Shown: one piece after another, positions 27,506 through 37,185 of the stretch | Layout: every line of letters begins with the position of its first letter | Numbering within the stretch: position 1 is the stretch's first letter | NCBI GenBank assembly: GCA_964526635.1 | Contig: CAZGLR010000002.1 | Span: forward strand, 1 to 64,000 | Direction of reading: 5' to 3' | From: CAZGLR01 sp964526635 | GTDB lineage: Bacteria > Zixibacteria > MSB-5A5 > GN15 > JAAZOE01 | Length of the DNA: 64,000 nt | Program-made: the position numbers and the translations under genes | Notes under the pieces: generated by a model | What the model was told of the DNA's origin: nothing | Databases searched by the model: none | The model's input: the letters and a program-made list of their open reading frames with translations, nothing else

Positions 27506-29050
27506 ATGAACGATTCGTCGGTGACACCCAAGCAGGCAACTGTAACTATTGCACTTCTGGTGCTTGCGGCCAAAGGCATCGGGTTTATCCGCGAAATCAT
27601 AATCGCACACCGTTTCGGAACCTCCGCCGAATATGACGCCTACCTGGTGGCCATCTCAATCCCGATCGCCCTGTATGTCCTCATCAACGGCACCCTGACA
27701 AATTATTTCCTGCCGCGTTACACCCGCGCGATAAAATCCGAACAGACGATGTCGGTGCTGGCCCTTTTGAGTGGCGAATACCTGATAGCGCTGGCGGGCT
27801 CGGTTGTTGCAGCCATACTTGTGGCACTGGCCGCCCCGCAGATAATTTCGCTTATTGCTCCGGGAATAGATGGATACTTTCGCGATCAGGCGATTCTGTT
27901 TACCCGTCTTTCGACTGCCGTTATCATCCTGTCAGTGATCGAGTCGATTGCGCGGGCGGTTTTGCATGCCCGGAAGCGATTTGTAGTCCCGGCTTTGGCG
28001 CCGATTATAAACAGCCTGATTTTGATCACCGCCATCCTTGTTCTGTCGGGTAAGTTGTCGACTTTGGCTATCCTGATCGGACTTGTGGCCGGGCATATGG
28101 CGCAGGCTGCACTAATATATATCCCATATCGCCGCGTTGGTCTGGGAACGGAGTCATCGGCGGCGCCTTCGGGACGCCAATTGCGGATATTTACGGTAAC
28201 AGTTTTCACTATCCTGGTGATTGAGGCCTCCGCCCAGGTGTATGCTGTCATTGACCGCTATTTTGCATCGTTTATGGGGGACGGAATCATCTCCGCGCTG
28301 GGCTATGCCTATATCGTCATGATGCTGCCGGTTAACCTGCTGGCATATGCGTTGTCGACCGCGATCTATCCCTATTTAAGCGATGCCTTTGCCGAAAACG
28401 ATTCGGCCCGATCGGGATATTTACTGACACGCGGCCTCTGCGTGGCCTTGGTGATGGGAATCCCCGCCGCGATTTTTCTCTTTCTCTTTGCCGAGCCGCT
28501 GATCATACTCCTGTTCCGCCGCGGGGCATTCGACAGTCAGTCGGTGATCCTGACATCGAATCTCCTGATGGCTTTCGCCCCCGGGCTGGCCGGGCAGTTC
28601 TTAATATGGATCCTGGCCCGCGCCTGCTATGCCGCCGGACGATTCACGCTGCTGGCCCTACAGGTAATTCTCTTGCTCGCAGCGAAATTCTTCCTGTCGG
28701 CTATGGCGATGGAACTCTATGGCTATACCGGACTGGCTATCGCCAGCAGTATCTGTTATCTGGGCGGCAGTATCATCATGGCAATCTTTGTCCATCGGGT
28801 GATTACGGCGGTTGACCTTAATCGGATTTTATCCTATGTTGGTAAGTTGCTGGCCGCTGGTGCGATGTCTTTGACGGCGGGATGGGCTCTGTCTGTACTT
28901 GTGCCCCTCGATTCAACGACGTTTGTTACTGTGGCGCTGACATCAGCCCCGGCAGTGATAGCTTCAATAGCAGTGTTTTTCGCTATCGGACTGATTATGA
29001 GAATACCTGAAATAGTCGACCTTTTTTCAGCGATGAGGCGTGCTCACTAA
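27506..29050 (+). CDS. MurJ-like lipid flippase (MOP superfamily)
   Basis: 514 residues with about fourteen membrane helices. The N-terminal stretch GFIREIIIAHRFGTSAEYDAY and the later LLFRRGAFD are typical of the MurJ/MviN family. In a polysaccharide locus it may flip undecaprenyl-linked repeat units in place of a Wzx protein; it could also be the cell's MurJ. Membrane location is the inner membrane. Its gene is 6 bp from the O-antigen ligase-like gene. Confidence 0.85.
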   Translation: MNDSSVTPKQATVTIALLVLAAKGIGFIREIIIAHRFGTSAEYDAYLVAISIPIALYVLINGTLTNYFLPRYTRAIKSEQTMSVLALLSGEYLIALAGSVVAAILVALAAPQIISLIAPGIDGYFRDQAILFTRLSTAVIILSVIESIARAVLHARKRFVVPALAPIINSLILITAILVLSGKLSTLAILIGLVAGHMAQAALIYIPYRRVGLGTESSAAPSGRQLRIFTVTVFTILVIEASAQVYAVIDRYFASFMGDGIISALGYAYIVMMLPVNLLAYALSTAIYPYLSDAFAENDSARSGYLLTRGLCVALVMGIPAAIFLFLFAEPLIILLFRRGAFDSQSVILTSNLLMAFAPGLAGQFLIWILARACYAAGRFTLLALQVILLLAAKFFLSAMAMELYGYTGLAIASSICYLGGSIIMAIFVHRVITAVDLNRILSYVGKLLAAGAMSLTAGWALSVLVPLDSTTFVTVALTSAPAVIASIAVFFAIGLIMRIPEIVDLFSAMRRAH

Positions 29051-29056
29051 CAACGT

Positions 29057-30445
29057 ATGTCGTCGCGAATAAGCCATATTCCGTTTTACGACCGGCACAC
29101 GACGCCGGATTGGAAACTGTTTGTCGCCGGGTTGCTGTATATCATACCGATCGGTCTTTTGTATTTTTATAAGCCGATGCTGGCTGTGCTGTTTGCCCTG
29201 ACGCCCCCGTTGATTCTGCTTATTTCACATGGCGCAACTACCATATATGTCTTAACCGCAGCCACATTCCTTTTTTTGCCGTGGGATGGTCCGGTGACTC
29301 TGCTGCCGCCCGATATTATGGCTATGATTCTGGCTGTGTCTTATTTGCTTGATCTTCTGTGCCATGGCAAACTTGCCCGTCCGAACATGATTGCCCGCCT
29401 GTTTTTTGCCTATCTTGTTGTCGCCCTGATCTCGATCGCCCTGCAGGGTTTCACCATGTTGTCGGTGCGCTACTTCGGACGGCAGATACTCCTGTTTATC
29501 ACCTTCGCCGCCGTTGCCCATTTCGGGCCAAAACTGCGTGTTAAAGACGTACTGATGGTTTATGTCGGGGTTACCCTGCTGAATTCGCTGTATTCACTGG
29601 CGCAGTTTTTCGCATCTGGAGGTTCGCTGCGGACCTTCGGATTGGCGGGACGGGGCTATGGCGACCATGCCGTGATCGCCTTCATTATTTCGGCCATCTA
29701 TTTTATCTGGTCGCGTGATATCCGGCACCGGTTTTTCTGGCTGGGCGCCAGTCTGATCACCATTGCTGCTCTGGCTGCCACGCAAACACGGGCGTCGGTG
29801 ATCTCCGCCGGAATCGCCGGCGTTGTCATCCTTTTTTCGACATTCTGGGCGATGCGCCACTCGGGAGACCGACTTCCCCTCAAAAATCTGCGGCTGGCCA
29901 TGATTCTGGCCATTTTCGGAATACCGCTTCTTGCTATTTATACGCCGATCTTCGATGGCATCCTTGATCGTTTCTCATACATCGGACCGACCCCGTCGGA
30001 AACCATACTGCTGCGGGTAACGATCTGGAAAGCCGCCTTTGCGGCGTTCATTAAAAACCCGCTGTTCGGCATCGGGGTCGGCAACTATGCCAATGTCGCC
30101 CAATGGGTCCCGGAAGTACGCTTTGATCATATTTTCTATCTTGTGGCCGGGCGCAGTGCCCATTCCGTCTTTATGTCTGTTCTGGCCGAGATGGGTATTT
30201 TCGGCATTATCGTCGTTACCTGGTTTTTTACCCGCTCGGTGCGGCATTCATGGCGCCTTTTCGCTGTTTCCGGTTCCTATACCCAGGTTGCCGAAACCCA
30301 ATCGCTGTTTGTTATTGCCCTGATAATTGCCATATCATCCATCTATGCCGGCGCCTGGTTCTGGGGGAGCAACAGCTATCATATGGCCCTGTTTTTGGGA
30401 CTGGCGGCCACCTATCGCCATAGCCTGCCGAAAGATGTTTCATAG
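29057..30445 (+). CDS. O-antigen ligase/polymerase family protein
   Basis: 462 residues with about eleven membrane helices. The large loop GIGVGNYANVAQWVPE followed by GRSAHSVFMSVLAEMGIFG is the Wzy_C (O-antigen ligase) signature with its conserved His. It either polymerises repeat units or attaches glycan to a lipid or protein acceptor; this cannot be decided from sequence. It lies between the flippase and two glycosyltransferases. Confidence 0.85.
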   Translation: MSSRISHIPFYDRHTTPDWKLFVAGLLYIIPIGLLYFYKPMLAVLFALTPPLILLISHGATTIYVLTAATFLFLPWDGPVTLLPPDIMAMILAVSYLLDLLCHGKLARPNMIARLFFAYLVVALISIALQGFTMLSVRYFGRQILLFITFAAVAHFGPKLRVKDVLMVYVGVTLLNSLYSLAQFFASGGSLRTFGLAGRGYGDHAVIAFIISAIYFIWSRDIRHRFFWLGASLITIAALAATQTRASVISAGIAGVVILFSTFWAMRHSGDRLPLKNLRLAMILAIFGIPLLAIYTPIFDGILDRFSYIGPTPSETILLRVTIWKAAFAAFIKNPLFGIGVGNYANVAQWVPEVRFDHIFYLVAGRSAHSVFMSVLAEMGIFGIIVVTWFFTRSVRHSWRLFAVSGSYTQVAETQSLFVIALIIAISSIYAGAWFWGSNSYHMALFLGLAATYRHSLPKDVS

Positions 30446-30459
30446 GGCAACATAATCCA

Positions 30460-31530
30460 ATGGCACTTTCCAGAACCATAGCCATGACTGCCCCGGCCGC
30501 CTCACCCCACACGCAGCGCTGGGCAAAAGGACTGGCCGACCGTGGATATCAGGTCGTACTAATCAGCAACAACCATCGGCGCATCACGCTCGATGGCATC
30601 GACATTCATTATCTGCCCGGTTCGACAAAGCTGTCCTATATTACCAATCTGCCACGGGTGAAACGACTCCTGAAGCACCTTCGGCCCGACATTGTACATG
30701 CCCATTTTGTGGCCGGCTATGGTCTCTGGGGGGCCGCCGAGGGCCGGGCGCCGTTTATAGCCTCGGTCTGGGGCTCAGATATCGAAGACGCTCTTGCGCA
30801 TCGCGCAACGATTGGCCTGATTGTCCGCAACACACTGCGCAAGGCGCGTTTTATCACCGCCTCCAGCCGGTTTCTGCTTGACCGCGTGCGGTCTTTTGAT
30901 CCTATGCTGACCACACGCAGCCGGGTCATACCGATTGGCGTCGATATTCCCGACGAAATACCGCCTAAGCCAGAATCGCCGGATCGCATCACTATCGTTT
31001 TTGCCAAGGCGTATCATCCGTTTTATGCGCCCGAAGTCGCCCTGCAGGGATTTGCCTGGGCCGCGGCCAAAGACAGACGCCTTCATCTGGTGATGCTTGG
31101 CGCCGGTACCGACAGCGCCGAATGCCGCGCGCTGGCTCGCCAATTGAAAATCGACGATCGCATCAAACTAATCGGTGCTGTCGATCACTCCTGTGCGCTA
31201 CGGCATATTCAAGAATCCGATATCATGATCATGCCGTCGCGACGGGAATCATTCGGCGTCGCCGCCCTCGAGGCCGCCGCCGCCGCTGTTCCCGTGATTG
31301 CAAGCCGCATCGGCGGTATTCCGGAAGTAGTCGATGATGGCATCACCGGCATCCTGATTGATGTCGATGATTCCATTGCGCTGTCTGAAGCGATTTTGAA
31401 AATATCCGAAGATGCCGCCTTGCGCAGCACCATGGGGGCGGCTGCCTACGAAATGGTAAAAGCGAGATATTCAAGCGATGCCGCGCTGGATCACATGATC
31501 GAACTCTATGATCAGGCGCTGGGGGTATGA
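30460..31530 (+). CDS. Glycosyltransferase family 4
   Basis: 356 residues with a GT-B fold pattern. The N-terminal half has the Gly-rich start modified to SPHTQRWAKGLADRG. The C-terminal donor domain carries MPSRRESFGVAALEAAAAAVPVI, containing the EX7E catalytic/donor motif (Glu in RRESFG and Glu in ALEA). It transfers a sugar to the growing lipid-linked oligosaccharide at the cytoplasmic face. The next gene overlaps by 4 bp. Confidence 0.88.
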   Translation: MALSRTIAMTAPAASPHTQRWAKGLADRGYQVVLISNNHRRITLDGIDIHYLPGSTKLSYITNLPRVKRLLKHLRPDIVHAHFVAGYGLWGAAEGRAPFIASVWGSDIEDALAHRATIGLIVRNTLRKARFITASSRFLLDRVRSFDPMLTTRSRVIPIGVDIPDEIPPKPESPDRITIVFAKAYHPFYAPEVALQGFAWAAAKDRRLHLVMLGAGTDSAECRALARQLKIDDRIKLIGAVDHSCALRHIQESDIMIMPSRRESFGVAALEAAAAAVPVIASRIGGIPEVVDDGITGILIDVDDSIALSEAILKISEDAALRSTMGAAAYEMVKARYSSDAALDHMIELYDQALGV

Positions 31531-32759
31531 TGCGGATCCGGTTTGTCACACTTTATTATCCGCCCGAGGTCGGCGCCGCCCAGAGCCGAATTTCCGAACT
31601 GGCCCGGCGAATGGCTAAACGAGGCCATGAGGTGACAGTCCTTACCGGCTTTCCCAATTATCCTTCCGGGAAAAAGCCGGAAGGATACCGCGGCAGAATA
31701 TGCATGAAAGAGACGAATGATGACTGCCGTATCATCCGCGTTCCCCATTTTATCGCCCCCAATCGCGGTTTTTTCAAACGCCTGATGATCCATCTCAGCT
31801 TTGCCGGCACTGCCTCAATCGCCTCGCTGTTTATGAAAAAAGATGATATCATGTACCTCGAGTCACCGCCACTATTCAACGGCGTTATCGGCCTGACCGC
31901 CAAATGGCTGCGCGGCATTCCCTATGTCTTCAATGTTGCCGATTTATGGCCGCGAACAGCGGTCGAGATGGGATTGTTGAGTAATAAAGCTGTTATCAAC
32001 ATCGCCCTTTTCCTTGAAAAAATCTTCTATCGCCAGGCGCGGCGTATTTTGGCCATAACGCAAGGATTATACGAGGATATCATCGCCCGGGGCTACGACG
32101 AGCAGAAAGTCAGACTGCTGACCAATGGCGTCGATCCCGCGATTTTTACTCCCGATACAATCCCGGATCGGGAAGTCGCATCATATCGTCCTGAAAACGG
32201 TTTCCTCATCGTTTATGCAGGCACCCACGGTTTAATCTATTCACTGGAGACTCTCCTCAATGCCGCAGGGGCATTGCGCGATAAGCCGGTGCATTTTCTG
32301 TTTATCGGCGATGGCGCCGATAAACCGCGCCTGCAGCAAATTGCTGAACGACGGCAACTGAAAAATGTCACTTTTCTGCCGCCGCGTTCGGGAGATGACA
32401 TGCCGGCCGTTTTCCGCGCCGCGGATGCCGCTGTTATTGCATTGCGCGATATCCCCGTATCCCGGGCCGTTATGCCGCTCAAATGCTTCGAACTTATGGC
32501 TGTGGGATGTCCCATCATATTTGCCGCCCGGGGCGAAATGGCCGGCCATATCGAAGATGCCGACTGCGGTATTGTCATTGAACCGGAAAACAGCGACGCT
32601 ATGGTCAGCGCCATTACTAACCTGATAAAGTTGACCGATTCCGAACGCCGGTCTATGGGACAGTGCGGCCGAGCCTATGTTACAACGCATTTCTCGCGGG
32701 CGAAAATCGCCAAGGATCTCGAAACGATCCTGATGGAGGCAACCGCCTGTGACAACTGA
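31527..32759 (+). CDS. Glycosyltransferase family 4 (WbuB-like)
   Basis: 410 residues; RFVTLYYPPEVGAAQSRISEL at the start resembles WbuB-type GT4 enzymes that act on N-acetylfucosamine-like donors. The C-terminal half contains LIVYAGTHGLIYSLETLL and MPLKCFELMAVGCPII, the donor-binding region. The ATG overlaps the previous stop (ATGA), and the 3' end overlaps the methyltransferase by 11 bp, so these three are tightly coupled. Confidence 0.87.
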   Translation: MMRIRFVTLYYPPEVGAAQSRISELARRMAKRGHEVTVLTGFPNYPSGKKPEGYRGRICMKETNDDCRIIRVPHFIAPNRGFFKRLMIHLSFAGTASIASLFMKKDDIMYLESPPLFNGVIGLTAKWLRGIPYVFNVADLWPRTAVEMGLLSNKAVINIALFLEKIFYRQARRILAITQGLYEDIIARGYDEQKVRLLTNGVDPAIFTPDTIPDREVASYRPENGFLIVYAGTHGLIYSLETLLNAAGALRDKPVHFLFIGDGADKPRLQQIAERRQLKNVTFLPPRSGDDMPAVFRAADAAVIALRDIPVSRAVMPLKCFELMAVGCPIIFAARGEMAGHIEDADCGIVIEPENSDAMVSAITNLIKLTDSERRSMGQCGRAYVTTHFSRAKIAKDLETILMEATACDN

Positions 32760-33435
32760 CCGTGACCGTCAGGATGCCCTGATCCGCCGTCGGTATGCCA
32801 ATCGTTCTTTGGACGATGTAAAAAACCCCGGCAATGCGTTTATTGTCTCTCAACTCAGAAGCATGCTGACTCATGGTTTCCATCAGCGCTTCGCCGACAG
32901 GCCAATTGACCGCATTCTCGATATCGGCTGCGGCGAGTTATACTGGTGTTCGCAGTTTGAAGCCCTGGGTGTTGATTCCAGTCGCTGCTTCGGCGTCGAC
33001 CTGCTCGACTGGCGATTGCGCAAGGGACGGGACGAGGGGCGAGGGTATTCCTGTGCTGTTGCCTCAGCCGCAAACCTGCCCTTTCATGATAATTTATTTA
33101 CACTGGTCAGCCAGTTCGTCGTGATGACATCAATTACGAACTCAGAGCAGAGAAAGAAAACAGCGGCTGAAATGATTCGCGTTACAGCTCCGGGCGGTTA
33201 TATTTTCTGGTATGATTTCCGTTACAATAACCCGGCCAATACCGATACCCGGGCAATCGGCCGACGGGAAATCAAATCGTTGTTTCCCGGGTTGCCGGTG
33301 ACCATACAAAGTCTGACGCCCCTGCCGCCGCTGGTAAGAAAAATTCCACGCTTTCTTTCAGGCATCTTGCCATTACTGCATGGGATTCCTATGTTACGCA
33401 CGCACTACATGGCCTGGATCGGACCAAAGAGGTAA
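32749..33435 (+). CDS. SAM-dependent class I methyltransferase
   Basis: 228 residues with a GTG start inside the end of the preceding gene. ILDIGCGELYWCSQFE is motif I with the SAM-binding GxGxx variant. FGVDLLDWRL and the post-motif segment APGGYIFWYDFRYNNP follow. The C-terminal region is hydrophobic and may contact the membrane. It probably methylates a sugar or lipid-linked intermediate of the polymer. Confidence 0.85.
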   Translation: MTTDRDRQDALIRRRYANRSLDDVKNPGNAFIVSQLRSMLTHGFHQRFADRPIDRILDIGCGELYWCSQFEALGVDSSRCFGVDLLDWRLRKGRDEGRGYSCAVASAANLPFHDNLFTLVSQFVVMTSITNSEQRKKTAAEMIRVTAPGGYIFWYDFRYNNPANTDTRAIGRREIKSLFPGLPVTIQSLTPLPPLVRKIPRFLSGILPLLHGIPMLRTHYMAWIGPKR

Positions 33436-33436
33436 T

Positions 33437-34591
33437 ATGACTGTCACGGATGTGCCCTTTTACAGACAATCATTCAGCAAGGCTGAAATTGCTGAAGTCA
33501 CCGATACTATCAAAAGCGGCTGGTTGACCACCGGTAAAAAGACCCACGAGCTGGAAGCACGGTTAGCCGCATATATTGGTGCAAAACAGGCTGTTGCCGT
33601 CAACTCCTGTACCGCCGCCATGCATCTGCTGCTGGTAGCCGCCGGCATCGGTCCCGGCGATGAGATCGTGACAACGCCCTATACGTTTGCTTCCACTTCC
33701 GAAGTCATTCTCTATACAGGCGCCAGACCGGTCTACTGCGATATAAATTATGACACGCTCAACCTTGATTCTGAAACCGTCGCCGCAAAAATCGGCAGAA
33801 AAACCAAAGCGATCATGCCGGTTCATATCGCCGGCCTGCCGCTTGATATGACGAGTTTTGTCAAACTGGGCCGTGATTCGAAGGTGCGGTTATTCGATGA
33901 TGCCGCCCACGCCATCGGCGCCAAATCCAACGGCAAGATGATCGGTTCAATCGGCGACGGCAGCGCCTTCAGTTTCTATGCCGTTAAAAATCTCACGACC
34001 GGAGAGGGTGGACTGGTCACGACACGACATAAACGCCTGGCTGATAAGATTCGGCTGATTCGACTTCACGGCATGTCAAAGGGTGCCTGGAATCGCTATG
34101 GTAAAGGCGGCTCATGGCGTTATGATCTCGTTGATCTCGGATACAAGTACAATCTGACCGATCTCCACGCTTCAATCGGATTACGCCAACTCGACAAATT
34201 CGCATCGTTTCAGGAAAAACGGCGAAAAGCTGTCGAACGGTACCTCATAAATCTAAAAGATATCGCCGCTCTCAAACTTCCTGCCACCGATCCCGATCAC
34301 GCCTGGCATCTGTTTATCCTCAGACTGAGATTGAATCAATTAAAAATCACCCGGGACCGTTTTATCGAAGAATTAAACCGGCGCAATATCGGAACCTCGG
34401 TGCATTTTATTCCGCTGTTTATGCAGTCGTTTTACCGCAGGCATCTTAACCTTCGGGCCGCCGATTATCCCAATGCCACCCGCGCCTTCAAAGAAGTGAT
34501 TACACTGCCATTGTTTCCCTCAATAACGCGGGCTGAAATCGACTATGTCTGTGAGGCTGTGGCCGATATCTGTAAAAAACATAAGCGATGA
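33437..34591 (+). CDS. DegT/DnrJ/EryC1 family sugar aminotransferase (second)
   Basis: 384 residues from the ATG at 33437, chosen for the AGAGGTAAT site and position directly after the methyltransferase stop; the frame is open 57 bp further upstream. Lys184 in FYAVKNLTTGEGG is the PLP lysine. LFDDAAHAIG is the cofactor-binding segment, with His replacing the common Gln. The protein resembles PseC/PglE-type enzymes in the LTTG and PYTFASTSE motifs. It ends in a 4-bp overlap with the phosphoglycosyltransferase gene. Confidence 0.9.
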   Translation: MTVTDVPFYRQSFSKAEIAEVTDTIKSGWLTTGKKTHELEARLAAYIGAKQAVAVNSCTAAMHLLLVAAGIGPGDEIVTTPYTFASTSEVILYTGARPVYCDINYDTLNLDSETVAAKIGRKTKAIMPVHIAGLPLDMTSFVKLGRDSKVRLFDDAAHAIGAKSNGKMIGSIGDGSAFSFYAVKNLTTGEGGLVTTRHKRLADKIRLIRLHGMSKGAWNRYGKGGSWRYDLVDLGYKYNLTDLHASIGLRQLDKFASFQEKRRKAVERYLINLKDIAALKLPATDPDHAWHLFILRLRLNQLKITRDRFIEELNRRNIGTSVHFIPLFMQSFYRRHLNLRAADYPNATRAFKEVITLPLFPSITRAEIDYVCEAVADICKKHKR

Positions 34592-35205
34592 AGCGGATTT
34601 TTGATTTCATTCTGGCGGCAGCAGGCCTGCTTGTTTTTGCACCACTTTTTATTCTCATTTCTCTGGCGATTCTGGTCACCATGGGATTTCCGGTATTTTT
34701 CACTCAAACCCGAATCGGACGGCACGGGAAACCATTCAGGATAATCAAATTCCGTTCAATGATCACCGACGCCGATAAAAAAGGACTGTCGATAACCCGG
34801 GGCGGTGATCCCCGGATAACCCCTCTGGGGAAATCCCTGCGAAAAACCAAACTCGATGAACTCCCCCAGCTTATCAACGTGCTGTGCGGCCAGATGTCAT
34901 TTGTCGGGCCCCGTCCGGAAACTCCCGAATATGTGGAATTGTACGACGATCAGCAGCGACAGGTCCTCACTGTCCGTCCGGGTATCACCGATCCCGCGAC
35001 GCTGGCCTTTCGTAATGAGGAGGAGGTACTCTCTCAATATGAGGACACCCATCAGGCCTACGTCGACATAGTTATGCCGCAAAAGCTGAAGATCAATCTC
35101 GAGTACCTGCAGACCGCCACGCTTTTCACCGACCTCAGGATTGTGTTAAAAACTATCAACGCCCTCTTCAAAACCGCTAATTCCTTGCCCAATGACCGTA
35201 TTTGA
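34588..35205 (+). CDS. Initiating phosphoglycosyltransferase, minimal (PglC-like)
   Basis: 205 residues. One N-terminal re-entrant hydrophobic helix (residues 5-35) is followed by the catalytic domain with FFTQTRIGRHGKPF, KFRSM, KTKLDELPQLINVL and FVGPRPE, all hallmarks of monotopic phosphoglycosyltransferases. It moves a sugar phosphate from a nucleotide sugar to undecaprenyl phosphate, the first membrane step of the locus. It is the minimal PglC size and lacks the multi-helix N-terminal domain of WbaP-type enzymes; the next gene carries a four-helix domain. Confidence 0.92.
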   Translation: MKRIFDFILAAAGLLVFAPLFILISLAILVTMGFPVFFTQTRIGRHGKPFRIIKFRSMITDADKKGLSITRGGDPRITPLGKSLRKTKLDELPQLINVLCGQMSFVGPRPETPEYVELYDDQQRQVLTVRPGITDPATLAFRNEEEVLSQYEDTHQAYVDIVMPQKLKINLEYLQTATLFTDLRIVLKTINALFKTANSLPNDRI

Positions 35206-35239
35206 TTATATTATCTGACTTATACGTTCGGAGATATAC

Positions 35240-37054
35240 ATGCGAAGACGTTTTCCATATATACTGGCAACTACCGATTTCATTGTCTTCAATCTGGTGA
35301 TCACGGGGGTTATGCTTCTCCAGCCGGAGGCCGCCTCAGTATTCGGCCAGAGTCTGCCGGTTTACTTACTGCCGTTTCTGGTGTCGACTTTCATGGTCGC
35401 CCTGCAGGGGATTTTCCGGCAATACCGTTTTCGGCAACGGGACCGTTTTCTCCGCCAGTTTATGGGCGCCTATAATGTCATCACGCTTGGCTTTCTCCTG
35501 CTGGTTATTCTCGGCTTCGATCTGGCCGGAGTTATGGCCGCCAAGCGAGGTATGCTGCTTTTGTTGTTTACCGGATTAATCGGTGCGACCACAATTTCCC
35601 GGATCATTATATATATCTGGATGGGTCGCAAAGTCGATTTCTCCCTGAAAGAACCGCTGGTGCTTCGCAACGATCGCCGTCTGGTCACCGGTATTGATCA
35701 ACCGCCGATTCTACCCAGTTCAATGACTGTCGGTGAAGTTCGCAAACGGCTTGAAAACTCGAACCATGACTTTGCCGTATTGACCGATGCAAAGGGATAC
35801 TACGACGGCACTATCGTCGATGGCGATATCCTTGAAGCCACTCTTCAGGACAGCAGCGGGACCGATCGCCCCATAGCCGAGATCATGAATCGCCAGTACC
35901 CGGTCGCCCGCGAAATACTATCGCCGGGCCAGATTCATCAAACGATGGTCGAACGCAATCTTCGCTTCCTGCCGCTTCTGACCAATGAGGGCAAGCCCTC
36001 GCAGATAGTCCTGCTCTCCGATCTCGAAGAAAAATATCGCCTGAGCAAGAAAAAAACCGGCAGCGGCCGCAAAGTCCTGATTATCGGCGGGGCCGGCTTT
36101 ATCGGTTCAATCATGACCCGGTATATGCTTAAAAAGGGTTACTCGGTATCTGTCCTCGACAATCTTACCTTCGGGTATACCCCGCTCGAGGGCCTCGACA
36201 ATCATCCGGCCTACCGTTTCTACCGGGGCGATTGCCGCAATATCCAGGATCTTCTGACTGCGCTCAATGGTGTCGATACAGTTATTCACCTGGCTGCTAT
36301 TGTCGGTGATCCGGCCTGTGCCCTGGATCCCCGGGCCACGATTGAAATCAACTATGAAGCTTCCAAGCTTCTCGTTGATGCCTGTCTGCAGAAAAATGTC
36401 GAGCGCCTTCTGTTTGCCTCAAGTTGCTCGGTCTATGGCGCCAGTGAGGGCAATCAACTGCTCAACGAACAATCGCCGCTTAATCCGGTTTCGCTCTATG
36501 CTGAAACACGGCTCAAATCTGAAGAGGCGATTCTCAAGCAGGCCAAATCCCCGCTGGCCGTGGCCATGCTGCGCCTCTCGACTGTATTCGGTTTCTCCTA
36601 CCGGCCCCGCTTCGATCTGGTAGTCAACACGCTGACTGCCCGCGCGTTGCAGGACGGCGAGATATCAATCTTCGGCGGTTCCCAATGGCGCCCCAATGTC
36701 CATGCCCTCGATGTCGTCCGGGCCTTTGTGGCCGCCACCGAAGCGCCCAACAATGTCATTGATCGCGAAACCTTCAATGTCGGCTCCGAAAGCCAGAACT
36801 ACCGTATCGAACAACTCGGCGAGATGGTCAAAGAAGCCCTGCCGGAGACAGTCGTCAAGACGGTCAATGCCGAGATGGATCGCCGTGATTATCGCGTCTC
36901 TTTCGATAAAATCGAATCGATGCTCGATTACAGGGCAATCTATACTGTCCAGGATGGTATCCGCGAGATTATCGATGCTTTCAAGCAGGACAAATTCGGA
37001 CATTATTCGCTGCCGATTTATTCCAATGTCAAATACTTCAGTGAAGTGAAGTAA
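35240..37054 (+). CDS. Fusion: four-helix membrane domain, CBS pair, NAD-dependent sugar epimerase/dehydratase (SDR)
   Basis: 604 residues. Residues ~7-128 hold four membrane helices resembling the N-terminus of WbaP-type phosphoglycosyltransferases. Residues ~158-265 form a CBS pair, as found in nucleotide-sensing modules. Residues ~277-600 are an extended SDR with the NAD motif GGAGFIGS (283-290), LLFASSCSVYG, and Tyr420. The usual YxxxK becomes YAETR, with Arg424 in place of the catalytic Lys. It is likely a membrane-bound, nucleotide-regulated sugar-nucleotide enzyme working with the adjacent phosphoglycosyltransferase. Whether it is catalytic is uncertain. Confidence 0.88.
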   Translation: MRRRFPYILATTDFIVFNLVITGVMLLQPEAASVFGQSLPVYLLPFLVSTFMVALQGIFRQYRFRQRDRFLRQFMGAYNVITLGFLLLVILGFDLAGVMAAKRGMLLLLFTGLIGATTISRIIIYIWMGRKVDFSLKEPLVLRNDRRLVTGIDQPPILPSSMTVGEVRKRLENSNHDFAVLTDAKGYYDGTIVDGDILEATLQDSSGTDRPIAEIMNRQYPVAREILSPGQIHQTMVERNLRFLPLLTNEGKPSQIVLLSDLEEKYRLSKKKTGSGRKVLIIGGAGFIGSIMTRYMLKKGYSVSVLDNLTFGYTPLEGLDNHPAYRFYRGDCRNIQDLLTALNGVDTVIHLAAIVGDPACALDPRATIEINYEASKLLVDACLQKNVERLLFASSCSVYGASEGNQLLNEQSPLNPVSLYAETRLKSEEAILKQAKSPLAVAMLRLSTVFGFSYRPRFDLVVNTLTARALQDGEISIFGGSQWRPNVHALDVVRAFVAATEAPNNVIDRETFNVGSESQNYRIEQLGEMVKEALPETVVKTVNAEMDRRDYRVSFDKIESMLDYRAIYTVQDGIREIIDAFKQDKFGHYSLPIYSNVKYFSEVK

Positions 37055-37123
37055 ATCTTTTCGATTCTGCCTAAATGGTCCTTACAGTTCCACCGTTTTT
37101 ATGCTGTGTTGCCGCAAAGTGAT

Positions 37124-37160
37124 AATGTCCTGTGTTGGCAAAACAGGACATTTCTATTTT
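37124..37160 (+). terminator. Rho-independent terminator after the exopolysaccharide locus
   Basis: AATGTCCTGT (37124-37133) and ACAGGACATT (37143-37152) form a perfect 10-bp stem with a 9-nt loop, followed by TCTATTTT. It lies 70 bp after the fusion gene and before the serS promoter, so it closes the exopolysaccharide transcript. Confidence 0.7.
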
Positions 37161-37185
37161 GCGTTGACAGGGCGTCTTTATGCTG

